Below, in pieces: positions 34,927-43,648 of a stretch of 55,760 nucleotides of DNA. Below the pieces are notes generated by a model that searched no databases, had not been told where the DNA came from, and saw only the letters and a program-made list of their open reading frames with translations. A program made the translations under genes and the position numbers. Position 1 is the stretch's first letter, and every line of letters starts with the position of its first letter. The DNA comes from an uncultured Lachnospiraceae bacterium. GTDB taxonomy: Bacteria; Bacillota; Clostridia; Lachnospirales; Lachnospiraceae. The stretch covers positions 1 to 55,760 of the forward strand of contig UQWA01000021.1 of assembly GCA_900544685.1 (NCBI GenBank), given 5' to 3'.

Positions 34927-35816
34927 GATTTTGGGATCCTCGCCGCAATGACATCGTGAATGATGGCACGTTCTGTAGAGTCAAAAACCTTGTTGGTCAG
35001 TCCCATGTCGCAGGCATCTAGAGGGGAAAGCCTCAGCTTCATCAAGGCAACAGCGTCCAGAAGTCCGCGCAGATCCACAGCTCTCGGACTGATTTCTGCA
35101 TTTTCTGCCTTGTTATCCAATTCGTAAAAAATGGCACAGAGTTGACGAGACATAGTCATGCTGATTCCCGGATATTCAGTCTTTAACAGATGGGTTAACT
35201 GCTTTTCGGTGATTACAGGCATCTGGATAACCAGAAAACGGGAGCCCAGAGCTTCGTTCAATTCTCGGGTTCCGGCATATCCGTAATTCATGGTGCCGAT
35301 AAAACGGGTGGCAGGATGGAGGGTAATCCTGTCGTAGCCCGACACCTCCAGAATCCGGCGGTAATCCAGTGTAGCATGAAGTACAGCCATAGCTTCATTT
35401 TTTGCCATGTTGATCTCATCCAGAATACCAAATCCGCCATATTGCGCACACTGATAAACAGGACCTGGACGGAAGACTACTTTTTTCCCGTCGAAGGTAT
35501 CTGTTCCGATCAGGTAAGAAGCATCTACATTCACATGAAAAGACACATTCCAGCAGGGACGCCCGAAGATCCAGGCAAGGTTTTCTGCCAGCACATTTTT
35601 TCCGGTTGCCTTTGGTCCTGCCAGAAGCAGATTCTTTTCACACAGCAGCGCACAGATCGCTTTTTCTAATATTTCCTTTCCAAGATAATGGAAGCGGGGA
35701 GGCTCCTGTACACTCCGTATTCCTTCCGATACAGATTCTTTATCAAAACGTGCCCGGAAACGTTCCACTTCTTTTTGCAGTTCAGAGCTGACACCTGCCT
35801 GATCCATCCATTCCAT
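34917..35816 (-). CDS. MoxR-family AAA+ ATPase
   Basis: A 299-residue AAA+ ATPase. Walker A reads LLLAGPKATGKNVLAENLA, Walker B GGFGILDEINMAKNEAMAVL, and a sensor-1 region RFIGTMNYG follows. MoxR ATPases work with VWA-domain partners, and the next gene downstream encodes one. Together they probably remodel or activate a client enzyme. The gene is transcribed away from the spoVA region and shares the 300-base intergenic space with the regulator gene to its right. Confidence 0.85.
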   Translation of the reverse strand: MEWMDQAGVSSELQKEVERFRARFDKESVSEGIRSVQEPPRFHYLGKEILEKAICALLCEKNLLLAGPKATGKNVLAENLAWIFGRPCWNVSFHVNVDASYLIGTDTFDGKKVVFRPGPVYQCAQYGGFGILDEINMAKNEAMAVLHATLDYRRILEVSGYDRITLHPATRFIGTMNYGYAGTRELNEALGSRFLVIQMPVITEKQLTHLLKTEYPGISMTMSRQLCAIFYELDNKAENAEISPRAVDLRGLLDAVALMKLRLSPLDACDMGLTNKVFDSTERAIIHDVIAARIPKSWN

Positions 35817-35839
35817 ATATCCAATCTCCTTTGTAATAC

Positions 35840-35860
35840 GTAATTGTGAAAAACAATTAC
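35840..35860. repeat. inverted repeat upstream of the MoxR gene
   Basis: GTAATTGT (35840-35847), GAAAA, ACAATTAC (35853-35860) is a perfect 8-base hairpin. It sits 24 bases before the moxR start in its leader and could be an operator or an RNA stem. A TATAAT on the - strand (35885-35890) lacks a good -35. Confidence 0.4.
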
Positions 35861-36018
35861 TGCCAAGTATTCATAGTCAGGATCATTATACCCCTGTTTT
35901 TTTAATTCGAAAAGACAGGATATGCAAGAGTGTAAAAAGAAAAATGCAGATACCGGAAGATATACAGTATTGTACTAAAATAAATACAACAAAAAGAGCA
36001 GGGGAATCATATTAATAA

Positions 36019-36046
36019 TTGACAGAAAGTTTATTAGTAGTATAAT
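36019..36046 (+). promoter_or_regulatory. promoter of the cupin-HTH regulator
   Basis: TTGACA (36019-36024), 16 bases, TATAAT (36041-36046), both consensus. It drives the gene at 36121. Apart from this promoter and the repeats described separately, I see no gene in the intergenic space 35817-36120. Confidence 0.8.
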
Positions 36047-36061
36047 TTTTTCTTGGAGAAA

Positions 36062-36094
36062 AGTTTAGTAAAAACATATTTTTAGTTTAGCAAA
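36062..36094. repeat. two direct repeats AGTTTAGYAAA, possible operator
   Basis: AGTTTAGTAAA (36062-36072) and AGTTTAGCAAA (36084-36094) are spaced 22 bases, two helical turns, in the leader just after the promoter. TTTAGCAA occurs again at 36784-36791 before potA. They are candidates for binding by the cupin-HTH protein encoded next. Confidence 0.5.
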
Positions 36095-36120
36095 GAGAAA
36101 ACGGAGGCGAACATTTCAGA

Positions 36121-36678
36121 ATGGAACTGGAATATATTAACGAGAAGATCGGAAGAAAGATTCGGGATCTGAGAAACCGCAACGGACTGACCCAACAGGA
36201 ACTGGCAGACCGCACAGAACTGACCAAGGGATTTATTTCCCAGCTGGAAAGAGGACAGGTTTCTCCGTCGGTTGTGACCCTGTTGGATCTGATCGAGTGT
36301 CTTGGGACCACTGCTACAGATTTTTTCAAAGAAACGGAAGAAGAACAGGTGGTATTTTCTGAAAAAGGATATTTTGAAAAAATTGACGATGCAGGGAACA
36401 GCATTCAGTGGATCGTGCCGACTGCCCAGCGTTACCGTATGGAACCACTGCTGGTTGTAGTACAGCCACATCAGACACTGGAAGAAGATAAGCCTCATGA
36501 CGGGGAAGAATTCGGATATGTTATGTCTGGGAGACTGAATGTGATTCTGGGAGATCAGGTCTATCATGTCAAGGCAGGAGAAAGCTTTTATTATCCCGCC
36601 AAGAAGATACACCGTATTGAGAATCCGGGACGGCGTCCGGCAAAGTTTATTTGGATCAGTACACCACCAATGTTCTGA
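36121..36678 (+). CDS. XRE-family HTH regulator with cupin domain
   Basis: A 185-residue regulator. The N-terminal helix-turn-helix reads IGRKIRDLRNRNGLTQQELA and FISQLERGQVSPSVVTLLDL. The C-terminal cupin domain includes HDGEEFGYVMSGRLNVILGD and GESFYYPAKKIHRIENPG. Proteins of this PuuR type sense small molecules and often control polyamine genes. Here it is followed by potABCD, which fits. Repeats in its own promoter suggest autoregulation. Confidence 0.88.
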   Translation: MELEYINEKIGRKIRDLRNRNGLTQQELADRTELTKGFISQLERGQVSPSVVTLLDLIECLGTTATDFFKETEEEQVVFSEKGYFEKIDDAGNSIQWIVPTAQRYRMEPLLVVVQPHQTLEEDKPHDGEEFGYVMSGRLNVILGDQVYHVKAGESFYYPAKKIHRIENPGRRPAKFIWISTPPMF

Positions 36679-36818
36679 TTATAGGGCTATGTGCCAGCAG
36701 CACAAGCCTTGCACCGACCGAAGTGGAACGGAGAGATGAGAGTGCGAAGCATGCAACAATCCGTGTAATCTAAATGTTGACATTTTAGCAATTATTAAGA
36801 AAGAAGAGAGGGAGCCAA
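36679..36818. other. structured leader before potA
   Basis: This 140-base gap carries short inverted words: GTGCCAGCAGCAC, GCAC...GTGC around a purine-rich stretch, and AAATGT-TG-ACATTT (36772-36785, perfect). The last one overlaps the third TTTAGCAA motif. TTGACA at 36777-36782 has no convincing -10. It may include a regulatory site, and part may be an intergenic repeat of the species. Confidence 0.4.
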
Positions 36819-38258
36819 ATGGGAACATCAGAAAATATCATTGAACTGAAGCATATTACCAGAACCTACGAGGATGGGTTCTCGGCGGTAGAAGATTTTA
36901 ATCTGGAAGTAAAACGGGGAGAGTTTGTTACATTCCTTGGTCCTTCCGGATGTGGAAAGACAACAACCTTACGAATGATCGCCGGATTTGATATCCCGAC
37001 ATCAGGTGAGATTTTATTAAATGGGAAACCAATCACGAATCTGCCTCCGAATAAGCGGCCAATTAACACCGTATTTCAGCGTTATGCCTTATTCCCACAT
37101 ATGAATATTTTTGAGAATATTGCGTTCGGGCTGAAGCAGAAAAAGACACCGAAGGACATAATTGAAAAAAAGGTGAAAAAGGTGCTGGCACTGGTAGATC
37201 TGGAAGGATTTGAGAATCGTAGTGTGTCTACGCTTTCCGGTGGACAGCAGCAGAGAATAGCCATAGCAAGAGCGTTGGTAAATGAACCGGAAATACTGCT
37301 TCTGGATGAACCACTGGGTGCGCTGGATCTGAAGATGAGAAAAGAGATGCAGATCGAGTTAAAAGCTATGCACGATGAACTTGGAATTACCTTCATCTAT
37401 GTAACCCATGATCAGGAAGAGGCACTGACTATGTCTGATAAGATTGTGGTCATGTCAGAAGGAAAAATGCAGCAAATCGGTACACCGGAAGATATTTATA
37501 ATGAGCCAAAGAATGCTTTTGTGGCTGACTTTATCGGAGAAAGTAATATTTTCAATGGCATCATGACTGGCAAATTGAAGGCTCGTTTCTGTGGCGGTGA
37601 ATTCGAATGCGTCGATGATATTGAACAGGGAACGCATATTACAGCGGTTGTCCGCCCGGAAGATGTGGAACTGACTCCTCCGGGACAGGGAATTATATCA
37701 GGTGTGGTTGACTCTGTGATTTTCAAGGGTATGCATTATGAGATCACAGTGATATCCGGAAAGAATGAAATGGTGATTCAGTCTGTAAAGTCTGCCACAC
37801 CGGGAGAGCGGGTAGGCATGAAGGTAGATCCTCAGAATATTCATATTATGATTGCAGAAGACCATACCAATATCTTTTCAGCAGATATTAACCAGGATTT
37901 CCACCTGGAATACAATGGACATATTCTGGATACCAGCGTGACAAAGATTATCAAAGGAAGCAGAAGAACAGAGGATGGAACTCTTCTGGATGCCCATGGA
38001 GAAGTAATTGATCCGAAGAAAACGAAGATCATGGTTTCTATCCAGCCTTCTGATATTCATATGACAGACAATATGGAAGAAGGAATTGTACAGGGATATA
38101 TCAGCAATCTGATCTACAAAGGTGATCATTACAGTTATGTCATTCATACAGATCTGGAACAGGATTTCATAGTCAACGATGAATACCTGTGGAACATGGA
38201 TGACCAGGTAGGACTTCTCATGCCGGTAGATAAGATGAAGTTTGCATTAAAGAGATAG
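36819..38258 (+). CDS. potA: PotA, ATPase of a spermidine/putrescine ABC transporter
   Basis: A 479-residue ATP-binding protein. It has Walker A FLGPSGCGKTT, Q-loop VFQRYALFPHMNIFENIAFG, signature LSGGQQQR, Walker B ILLLDEPLGALD and H-loop YVTHDQEEA. After the ATPase domain a TOBE pair (VRPEDVELT and following) is seen, then a second TOBE-like block beginning IMVSIQPSDIHMTDN and ending near residue 479. Family members are usually about 350-380 residues, so the extra 100 residues look like a duplicated TOBE region. It starts the potABCD operon. Confidence 0.92.
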   Translation: MGTSENIIELKHITRTYEDGFSAVEDFNLEVKRGEFVTFLGPSGCGKTTTLRMIAGFDIPTSGEILLNGKPITNLPPNKRPINTVFQRYALFPHMNIFENIAFGLKQKKTPKDIIEKKVKKVLALVDLEGFENRSVSTLSGGQQQRIAIARALVNEPEILLLDEPLGALDLKMRKEMQIELKAMHDELGITFIYVTHDQEEALTMSDKIVVMSEGKMQQIGTPEDIYNEPKNAFVADFIGESNIFNGIMTGKLKARFCGGEFECVDDIEQGTHITAVVRPEDVELTPPGQGIISGVVDSVIFKGMHYEITVISGKNEMVIQSVKSATPGERVGMKVDPQNIHIMIAEDHTNIFSADINQDFHLEYNGHILDTSVTKIIKGSRRTEDGTLLDAHGEVIDPKKTKIMVSIQPSDIHMTDNMEEGIVQGYISNLIYKGDHYSYVIHTDLEQDFIVNDEYLWNMDDQVGLLMPVDKMKFALKR

Positions 38259-38267
38259 GAGACGGAT

Positions 38268-39062
38268 ATGCGTAAATTTTCATTTTCCAGAAAAAGTCTC
38301 GGAGTTCCTTATGCATTATTTTTACTTGTATTTGTGATTGCTCCGCTGCTTGTATTATTTTATTATGCGTTTACAGATGGACAGGGACAGTTTACCATTG
38401 CCAATCTGACTGGATTTTTCACGAATCCCAATACACTTGGAACGCTGTGTTACAGTTTTGCCCTAGCAATTGTGACTACAGCAGTATGTCTTTTGCTGGC
38501 CTATCCAATTGCCTATATTCTGGCATTCAGCAATATTAAAAGTAAGTCCGTGATTCTGATGCTGTTTGTGATGCCAATGTGGATTAATTTTTCCCTTCGT
38601 ATCACAGCGTTAAAAGAAGTACTGACTGTGCTGGAAGGTAATCTTGCCATGCATCCGTTTCTCAACGCGGTGATTGGTATGACTTACGATTTCCTTCCGT
38701 TCATGATTTTGCCAATCTATACCACCATATCAAGGATGGATAAAGCATTACGGGAAGCTGCGATGGACCTTGGAGCGAATGAATGCGAAACATTTTTAAA
38801 AATCACACTGCCGTTATCCGTACCTGGTATTATCAGTGGTGTGTCCATGGTATTTTTACCGGCGATGACCAACTACGTGGTACTGGATATGCTGTATAAC
38901 AGCACATATATTATGGGAAGCCTGATCGGAAGCTATTTTGCAGCTTACAACTGGCACGGCGGATCTATGATTGCACTGATCCTGCTGGGAATCATTTGCC
39001 TGTTTACCTTACTGACAGGCGGCTCAGAGGAAGAAAATACGAGAGGAGGTGCCCTGTTATAA
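38268..39062 (+). CDS. potB: PotB, permease of the polyamine transporter
   Basis: A 264-residue membrane protein with about six helices. The EAA loop that contacts PotA is clear as REAAMDLGANECETFLKITL followed by PLSVPGI. It starts 9 bases after potA, with AGGAGACGG upstream. It overlaps potC by one base (TAATG). Family members average about 280 residues. Confidence 0.92.
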   Translation: MRKFSFSRKSLGVPYALFLLVFVIAPLLVLFYYAFTDGQGQFTIANLTGFFTNPNTLGTLCYSFALAIVTTAVCLLLAYPIAYILAFSNIKSKSVILMLFVMPMWINFSLRITALKEVLTVLEGNLAMHPFLNAVIGMTYDFLPFMILPIYTTISRMDKALREAAMDLGANECETFLKITLPLSVPGIISGVSMVFLPAMTNYVVLDMLYNSTYIMGSLIGSYFAAYNWHGGSMIALILLGIICLFTLLTGGSEEENTRGGALL

Positions 39063-39862
39063 TGAGAAAATATATCAAAGGAATGTTTCTTGGGCTTGTA
39101 CTGCTGTTCCTTTACCTGCCGATTTTTATCCTGGCAGTATACAGCTTTACCGACGCCACCAATATAGGCGCAATCAGGGGCTTCTCCCTTCATAATTATG
39201 TGACCTTATTTACCACACCGGAGCTTTTGGGGATGATTGGCGGAACGATTCTTCTTGCACTGGGAGCAGCGTTTCTGGCTACCCTCCTTGGAACAATGGG
39301 CGCTATCGGTGCCTTTTATTCCAAAAAGAAGACGACAAAGGTGATCTCCACCATGAATCAGGTGCCGGTAGTTAATGCAGATGTAGTAACCGGTTTTTCC
39401 CTGTGCATTTTACTGGTAGTGGTACTGGGAGTAAGTAAAGATACCTTTGTACCGCTGGTAGTAGGACATGTGATTCTGTGTGCCCCATTTGTTTATCTGT
39501 CAGTTATGCCAAAGATCCGGCAGATGGATCCAAGTATCTATGAAGCGGCGCTTGACCTTGGGGCAACCCCTTTTGTGGCGCTGACACAGATCGTGATTCC
39601 ACAGATCCTGCCGGGTATTATCTCAGGATTTGCCCTGGCAGTGACACTGTCTCTGGATGATTATTTTGTTGCCACTTATACCAAGCCGGCCACCTTTGAT
39701 ACCATCAGTACCTATGTGGTAAATGCGACGAAGGGGGCTCAGACTACCATCAAAACAGCGCTATGGGCATTGTCCACAGTGATTTTCCTGATTGTGCTGG
39801 TACTTGTGGCTGTAATGAATCTGCGGGCGAACAAGAATGGCTCAGAAAGGGTGGATGCGTAA
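39062..39862 (+). CDS. potC: PotC, permease of the polyamine transporter
   Basis: A 266-residue membrane protein. ATG 39062 overlaps the potB stop; an upstream frame exists but lies in potB. The EAA loop reads YEAALDLGATPFVALTQIVI followed by PQILPGI. About six membrane helices are seen. It pairs with PotB to form the channel. GAGGAGG just before the start is a strong ribosome site. Confidence 0.92.
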   Translation: MRKYIKGMFLGLVLLFLYLPIFILAVYSFTDATNIGAIRGFSLHNYVTLFTTPELLGMIGGTILLALGAAFLATLLGTMGAIGAFYSKKKTTKVISTMNQVPVVNADVVTGFSLCILLVVVLGVSKDTFVPLVVGHVILCAPFVYLSVMPKIRQMDPSIYEAALDLGATPFVALTQIVIPQILPGIISGFALAVTLSLDDYFVATYTKPATFDTISTYVVNATKGAQTTIKTALWALSTVIFLIVLVLVAVMNLRANKNGSERVDA

Positions 39863-39863
39863 G

Positions 39864-41390
39864 ATGAAAAAGAAAATCAGAACCGGTATGACGCTGGCGG
39901 CAGCTGTAGCCCTGGCTGTGTCTGGATATCCTTATGCATCTCTGACGGGAAGTCATGCTTTTGCAGAAGAAAAAGATACCAGTGCAAAAGAAGTGACTCT
40001 GCGTGTATGCAACTGGGAAGAGTATATTGACCTGGGTGACTGGGATGAGGATGAAACAATTGATCTGGAAAGTGGAGATATCATTGGTGAGAATTCCATG
40101 GTGAAGGATTTTGAAGAATGGTATTATGAAACTTACGGCGTAAAGGTGAAGGTAGAGTATTCTACGTTCGGAACCAATGAAGACCTATACAACATGCTGA
40201 CATTGGGAGATGTATATGATCTGGTCTGCCCGTCTGAATATATGATTATGAAGCTGATGGCAGAGGACAGACTGGTTCCGCTGTCAGATCATTTCTTTGA
40301 CGAGACAGACGAGAACAATTATTACAGCAAAGGCGTTTCTCCATACATCCGAAATATTTTCGAAAATAATGAAATCAACGGAGAAACCTGGGGAAAATAT
40401 GCGGCTGGATATATGTGGGGACTGACCGGTATTGTATACAATCCGGAAGAAGTCAGCGAAGAGGATGCCAGAAGCTGGAAGATCCTTGACAATCCGGATT
40501 ATAAACGTCAGGTAACGATCAAAGATAATGTGAGAGATTCCTATTTTGCAGCAGTTGGTGCACTGAAATCCGATCTGCTTACGTCAGACAGTTTTCGTAA
40601 TGATCCGGATTACAGGCAAAAGCTGGTGGATGAGATGAATGACACCTCGCCGGAGACCATTCAGGCAGTTCAGGATTATCTGCAGGATGTTAAAAATAAT
40701 GCCTATTCCTTTGAGACAGATTCCGGAAAAGCAGATATGATTACCGGAAAGGTGCTGGCGAATTATCAGTGGTCCGGTGATGCGGTCTATACCATGGATC
40801 AGGCAGAAGAAGATGGCGTATTTTTGGATTATGCGGTACCGGAAGAATCGACCAATATATATTTTGACGGATGGGTCATGCTGAAAAGCGGTATCGGAGA
40901 AGATAAAGACAAGCAGCAGGCGGCAGAGGCATTTATTAATTTTAATTCCAGACCGGACAATGCTATCCGGAATATGTACTATATTGGCTATACTTCTGTC
41001 ATTTCTGGAGGGGACGACCCAAGAATCTTTGAGTATGCCGACTGGAATTATGGGGCAGAAGATGAGGAAGAAGAGACAGTAGACTATGATCTTGCGTATT
41101 TCTTTACGGAAGATACAGACAGCGAAGATTATGTGATTACTGCACCGGCAGAACAGGCGAGACGGCAGCTGTATGCCCAGTATCCGGATGCAGATGCCAT
41201 GGAGAGATCATCCATCATGATTTATTTTGATGATGCACAGAACCAGGCAATCAATCAGATGTGGGTCAGTGTCCGTTGCTTTAATATTCACGATGTTCCG
41301 GCATGGATATGGACAATTACAGCTATTCTTGTTATAGTAATACTGGTATGTCTGATTCGTAATATGAAGAAAAAACATACACAGAATTAA
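39864..41390 (+). CDS. potD: PotD-like polyamine-binding protein with C-terminal membrane anchor
   Basis: A 508-residue protein. ATG 39864 gives a signal peptide (KKKIRTGMTLAAAVALAVSG) and no lipobox cysteine. The binding domain has VTLRVCNWEEYIDLGDWDED, then DLVCPSEYMIMKLMAEDRLV, and DGWVMLKSG. PotD proteins are usually about 350 residues. This one continues with an extra region and a C-terminal hydrophobic helix of about 20 residues ending RNMKKKHTQN. It therefore seems to be held in the membrane at its C-terminus instead of by a lipid. Confidence 0.88.
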   Translation: MKKKIRTGMTLAAAVALAVSGYPYASLTGSHAFAEEKDTSAKEVTLRVCNWEEYIDLGDWDEDETIDLESGDIIGENSMVKDFEEWYYETYGVKVKVEYSTFGTNEDLYNMLTLGDVYDLVCPSEYMIMKLMAEDRLVPLSDHFFDETDENNYYSKGVSPYIRNIFENNEINGETWGKYAAGYMWGLTGIVYNPEEVSEEDARSWKILDNPDYKRQVTIKDNVRDSYFAAVGALKSDLLTSDSFRNDPDYRQKLVDEMNDTSPETIQAVQDYLQDVKNNAYSFETDSGKADMITGKVLANYQWSGDAVYTMDQAEEDGVFLDYAVPEESTNIYFDGWVMLKSGIGEDKDKQQAAEAFINFNSRPDNAIRNMYYIGYTSVISGGDDPRIFEYADWNYGAEDEEEETVDYDLAYFFTEDTDSEDYVITAPAEQARRQLYAQYPDADAMERSSIMIYFDDAQNQAINQMWVSVRCFNIHDVPAWIWTITAILVIVILVCLIRNMKKKHTQN

Positions 41391-41406
41391 AAAGAGGAAA
41401 AAATAT

Positions 41407-42891
41407 ATGCCAGTATTTGATTTTAGCGGTGCATCTGAGAGTAAAAAGATTACAGAGTGCACTTATGAAGTATTTTATTCGGATAATTCAAGCCCAACAC
41501 CACAGCAGCCGATTATGGTGCTGGATAACAGTAAGAACAAATGGAAACACCATTCCTGCGGTATCTTTTTAAATCCAACGAAGAGAACCGCATTTGAGTT
41601 TAAAGAAGATGATGAGACTATCCGGGCAGATATTCTGAAGATTGATGCGAGATTTGTCAGTCTTCTGCGCTGGCTGGGAGAGAATCATATCAATGTGTGT
41701 CTTTCAGGGGAGAATCTGGAAGAAGGATACGCAGTCTATAAGATTCGTGAGATCGCATTTGGAGGCGGAACCAAGTTATCAGCGGAAGACGGATTCTTAC
41801 AGTTTATGATTGAACGTCTTCTGGAAAGCAGTGCGCCGGAAGATGAAGTGGAAGAGGAAGACCGGGAAGAGACAGGAGATGACATGAAGCTGACCAGCAT
41901 ACAGAGCATCACCGATTTTATGACCTGTGCCGGTCGAACTATGCCGGATAACATCCGCCTCTGGGCAAGAAGAAATCTGGCAGTGGCCAGATCCCATGAG
42001 GTGTCTCAGGAGGAACGGCGTCATGCGCAGAGAGCTTTGTCTATTATGATGAATATTCAGTGGAAAAATCATTATTTTGAAGCGATTGATCCGCAGGAAG
42101 CCAGAAGAATTCTGGATGAGGAACTGTATGGTATGGAGCGGGTAAAGCAGCGTATCATTGAGACCATTATCCAGATCAACCGTACCCATACCCTTCCGGC
42201 ATACGGACTTCTCCTGATCGGACCGGCAGGTACCGGAAAGTCCCAGATTGCCTATGCAGTTGCCCGGATTTTAAAGCTTCCGTGGACCACGCTGGATATG
42301 AGCTCCATTAATGACCCGGAACAGCTTACCGGAAGCTCTAGAATCTATGCCAATGCCAAGCCGGGTATTATCATGGATGCATTTTCCATGGCAGGGGCGT
42401 CCAATCTGGTATTTATCATCAATGAGCTGGATAAAGCAAATTCCGGAAAAGGCAACGGCAATCCGGCAGACGTACTGCTGACCCTTCTGGATAATCTGGG
42501 ATTTACAGATAACTATATGGAATGCATGATTCCAACTGTGGGTGTATATCCGATTGCCACAGCCAATGAAAAGGATCAGATCAGTGCACCGCTGATGTCC
42601 CGTTTTGCAGTGATTGAGATTCCGGACTATACTACAGAAGAGAAGAAGGTCATTTTCTCAAAATTTGCACTCCCAAAGGTTCTCAGACGCATGAGCCTGA
42701 AGGAAGAAGAATGTATTGTGACAGAGGATGCGCTGGATGCGATAATTGACCGATACCGTGATACTTCCGGTATCCGTGATCTGGAGCAGGCAGCAGAACA
42801 TATTGCAGCCAATGCACTGTATCAGATAGAGGTAGACCATGTACTACAGGTGGTATTTGACAAAGATATGGTCAATGCACTACTGGACTAA
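41407..42891 (+). CDS. Lon-like AAA+ ATPase without a protease domain
   Basis: A 494-residue protein. After an N-terminal domain of about 240 residues, the AAA+ module has Walker A GLLLIGPAGTGKSQIAYAVA near 271, Walker B NLVFIINELDKAN, and the sensor-2 region DTSGIRDLEQAAEHIA. This matches the Lon ATPase module, but the Ser-Lys protease domain is missing. It would act as an unfoldase or chaperone. It lies only 16 bases after potD, so it may share that transcript, yet its link with polyamine transport is not evident. Confidence 0.78.
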   Translation: MPVFDFSGASESKKITECTYEVFYSDNSSPTPQQPIMVLDNSKNKWKHHSCGIFLNPTKRTAFEFKEDDETIRADILKIDARFVSLLRWLGENHINVCLSGENLEEGYAVYKIREIAFGGGTKLSAEDGFLQFMIERLLESSAPEDEVEEEDREETGDDMKLTSIQSITDFMTCAGRTMPDNIRLWARRNLAVARSHEVSQEERRHAQRALSIMMNIQWKNHYFEAIDPQEARRILDEELYGMERVKQRIIETIIQINRTHTLPAYGLLLIGPAGTGKSQIAYAVARILKLPWTTLDMSSINDPEQLTGSSRIYANAKPGIIMDAFSMAGASNLVFIINELDKANSGKGNGNPADVLLTLLDNLGFTDNYMECMIPTVGVYPIATANEKDQISAPLMSRFAVIEIPDYTTEEKKVIFSKFALPKVLRRMSLKEEECIVTEDALDAIIDRYRDTSGIRDLEQAAEHIAANALYQIEVDHVLQVVFDKDMVNALLD

Positions 42892-42898
42892 AATTATT

Positions 42899-42927
42899 TT
42901 GAGCTTCAGAGAGATTCATGCTATACT
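42899..42927 (+). promoter_or_regulatory. promoter of the cytidylate-kinase-like gene
   Basis: TTGAGC (42899-42904), 17 bases, TATACT (42922-42927). The gene starts 41 bases downstream. Confidence 0.7.
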
Positions 42928-42968
42928 GTAGGGAGAGAATGCTGGAAAATATACGGGAGGTATTTACT

Positions 42969-43577
42969 ATGAATAAAGTAATCACAATCAGCCGTGAATA
43001 TGGTGCGGGTGGACATTCCATCGGAACAAAGGTGGCAGAGGCACTGGGGATTCCGTTTTATGACCGTGATATTGTCCGTGCCACTGTAGAAGAGAGCGGA
43101 TTTGAGAAGAAACTGATTGAAAAAGAAGAGGAAGATCGTTCTACAGGCGATGATATCTGGAAAAAGATCAGTTCCATTTCAAGTTCTTATTTTAATGATT
43201 CACAGGATGCCATTCATGAGATCCAGAAAGCAATCATCATTAAGATGGCACAGAAAGGACCTTGTGTCATTCTTGGACGCTGTGCGGATGTGATTTTAAA
43301 AGAAGCTGAGATCGACACACTGGATGTATTCATTCATGCGGATGAACTGCACAGGGGTGTGCGTGTGACAGAACTGACCGGTACGAAGAACGCTACCGAG
43401 ATTCAGAAGATGCTGTCCAAGAGAGACCGTGCCAGACACAATTACTACAATCATTACAGCAATGGCCGTAAATGGGGCGACAGCCACAACTACGATATGA
43501 CACTGGACAGTGGTAAGCTGGGCTATGATTTGTGTGTGAAATTGATCATGGAAGCAGCATCCGAAGCAGAAGAATAG
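42969..43577 (+). CDS. cytidylate kinase-like protein
   Basis: A 202-residue P-loop kinase-like protein. ATG 42969 follows GGGAGG. It begins MNKVITISREYGAGGHSIGT, where the Gly-rich loop resembles that of cytidylate kinase-like (AAK_CMK-like) proteins, and has GPCVILGRCADVILKE in the middle. The substrate is unknown; the group is common in Firmicutes and distinct from the essential Cmk. It has its own promoter and terminator. Confidence 0.82.
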   Translation: MNKVITISREYGAGGHSIGTKVAEALGIPFYDRDIVRATVEESGFEKKLIEKEEEDRSTGDDIWKKISSISSSYFNDSQDAIHEIQKAIIIKMAQKGPCVILGRCADVILKEAEIDTLDVFIHADELHRGVRVTELTGTKNATEIQKMLSKRDRARHNYYNHYSNGRKWGDSHNYDMTLDSGKLGYDLCVKLIMEAASEAEE

Positions 43578-43579
43578 AA

Positions 43580-43617
43580 AAAACGGGCATGGAGACGGGA
43601 TTTCCATGTCCGTTTTT
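43580..43617 (+). terminator. rho-independent terminator
   Basis: AAAACGGGCATGGA (43580-43593) pairs with TCCATGTCCGTTTT (43603-43616) over 14 bases with one G-U. The T-run is partly inside the stem. It ends the kinase-like transcript. Confidence 0.75.
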
Positions 43618-43648
43618 GCGTATAGGAAAGGAAGGGGGGAGACGGAAT

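Noticed and set aside
42627..42840. Short - strand ORFs opposite the AAA ATPase gene
   Set aside because: They are shadows of the + strand gene, without ribosome sites or motifs.
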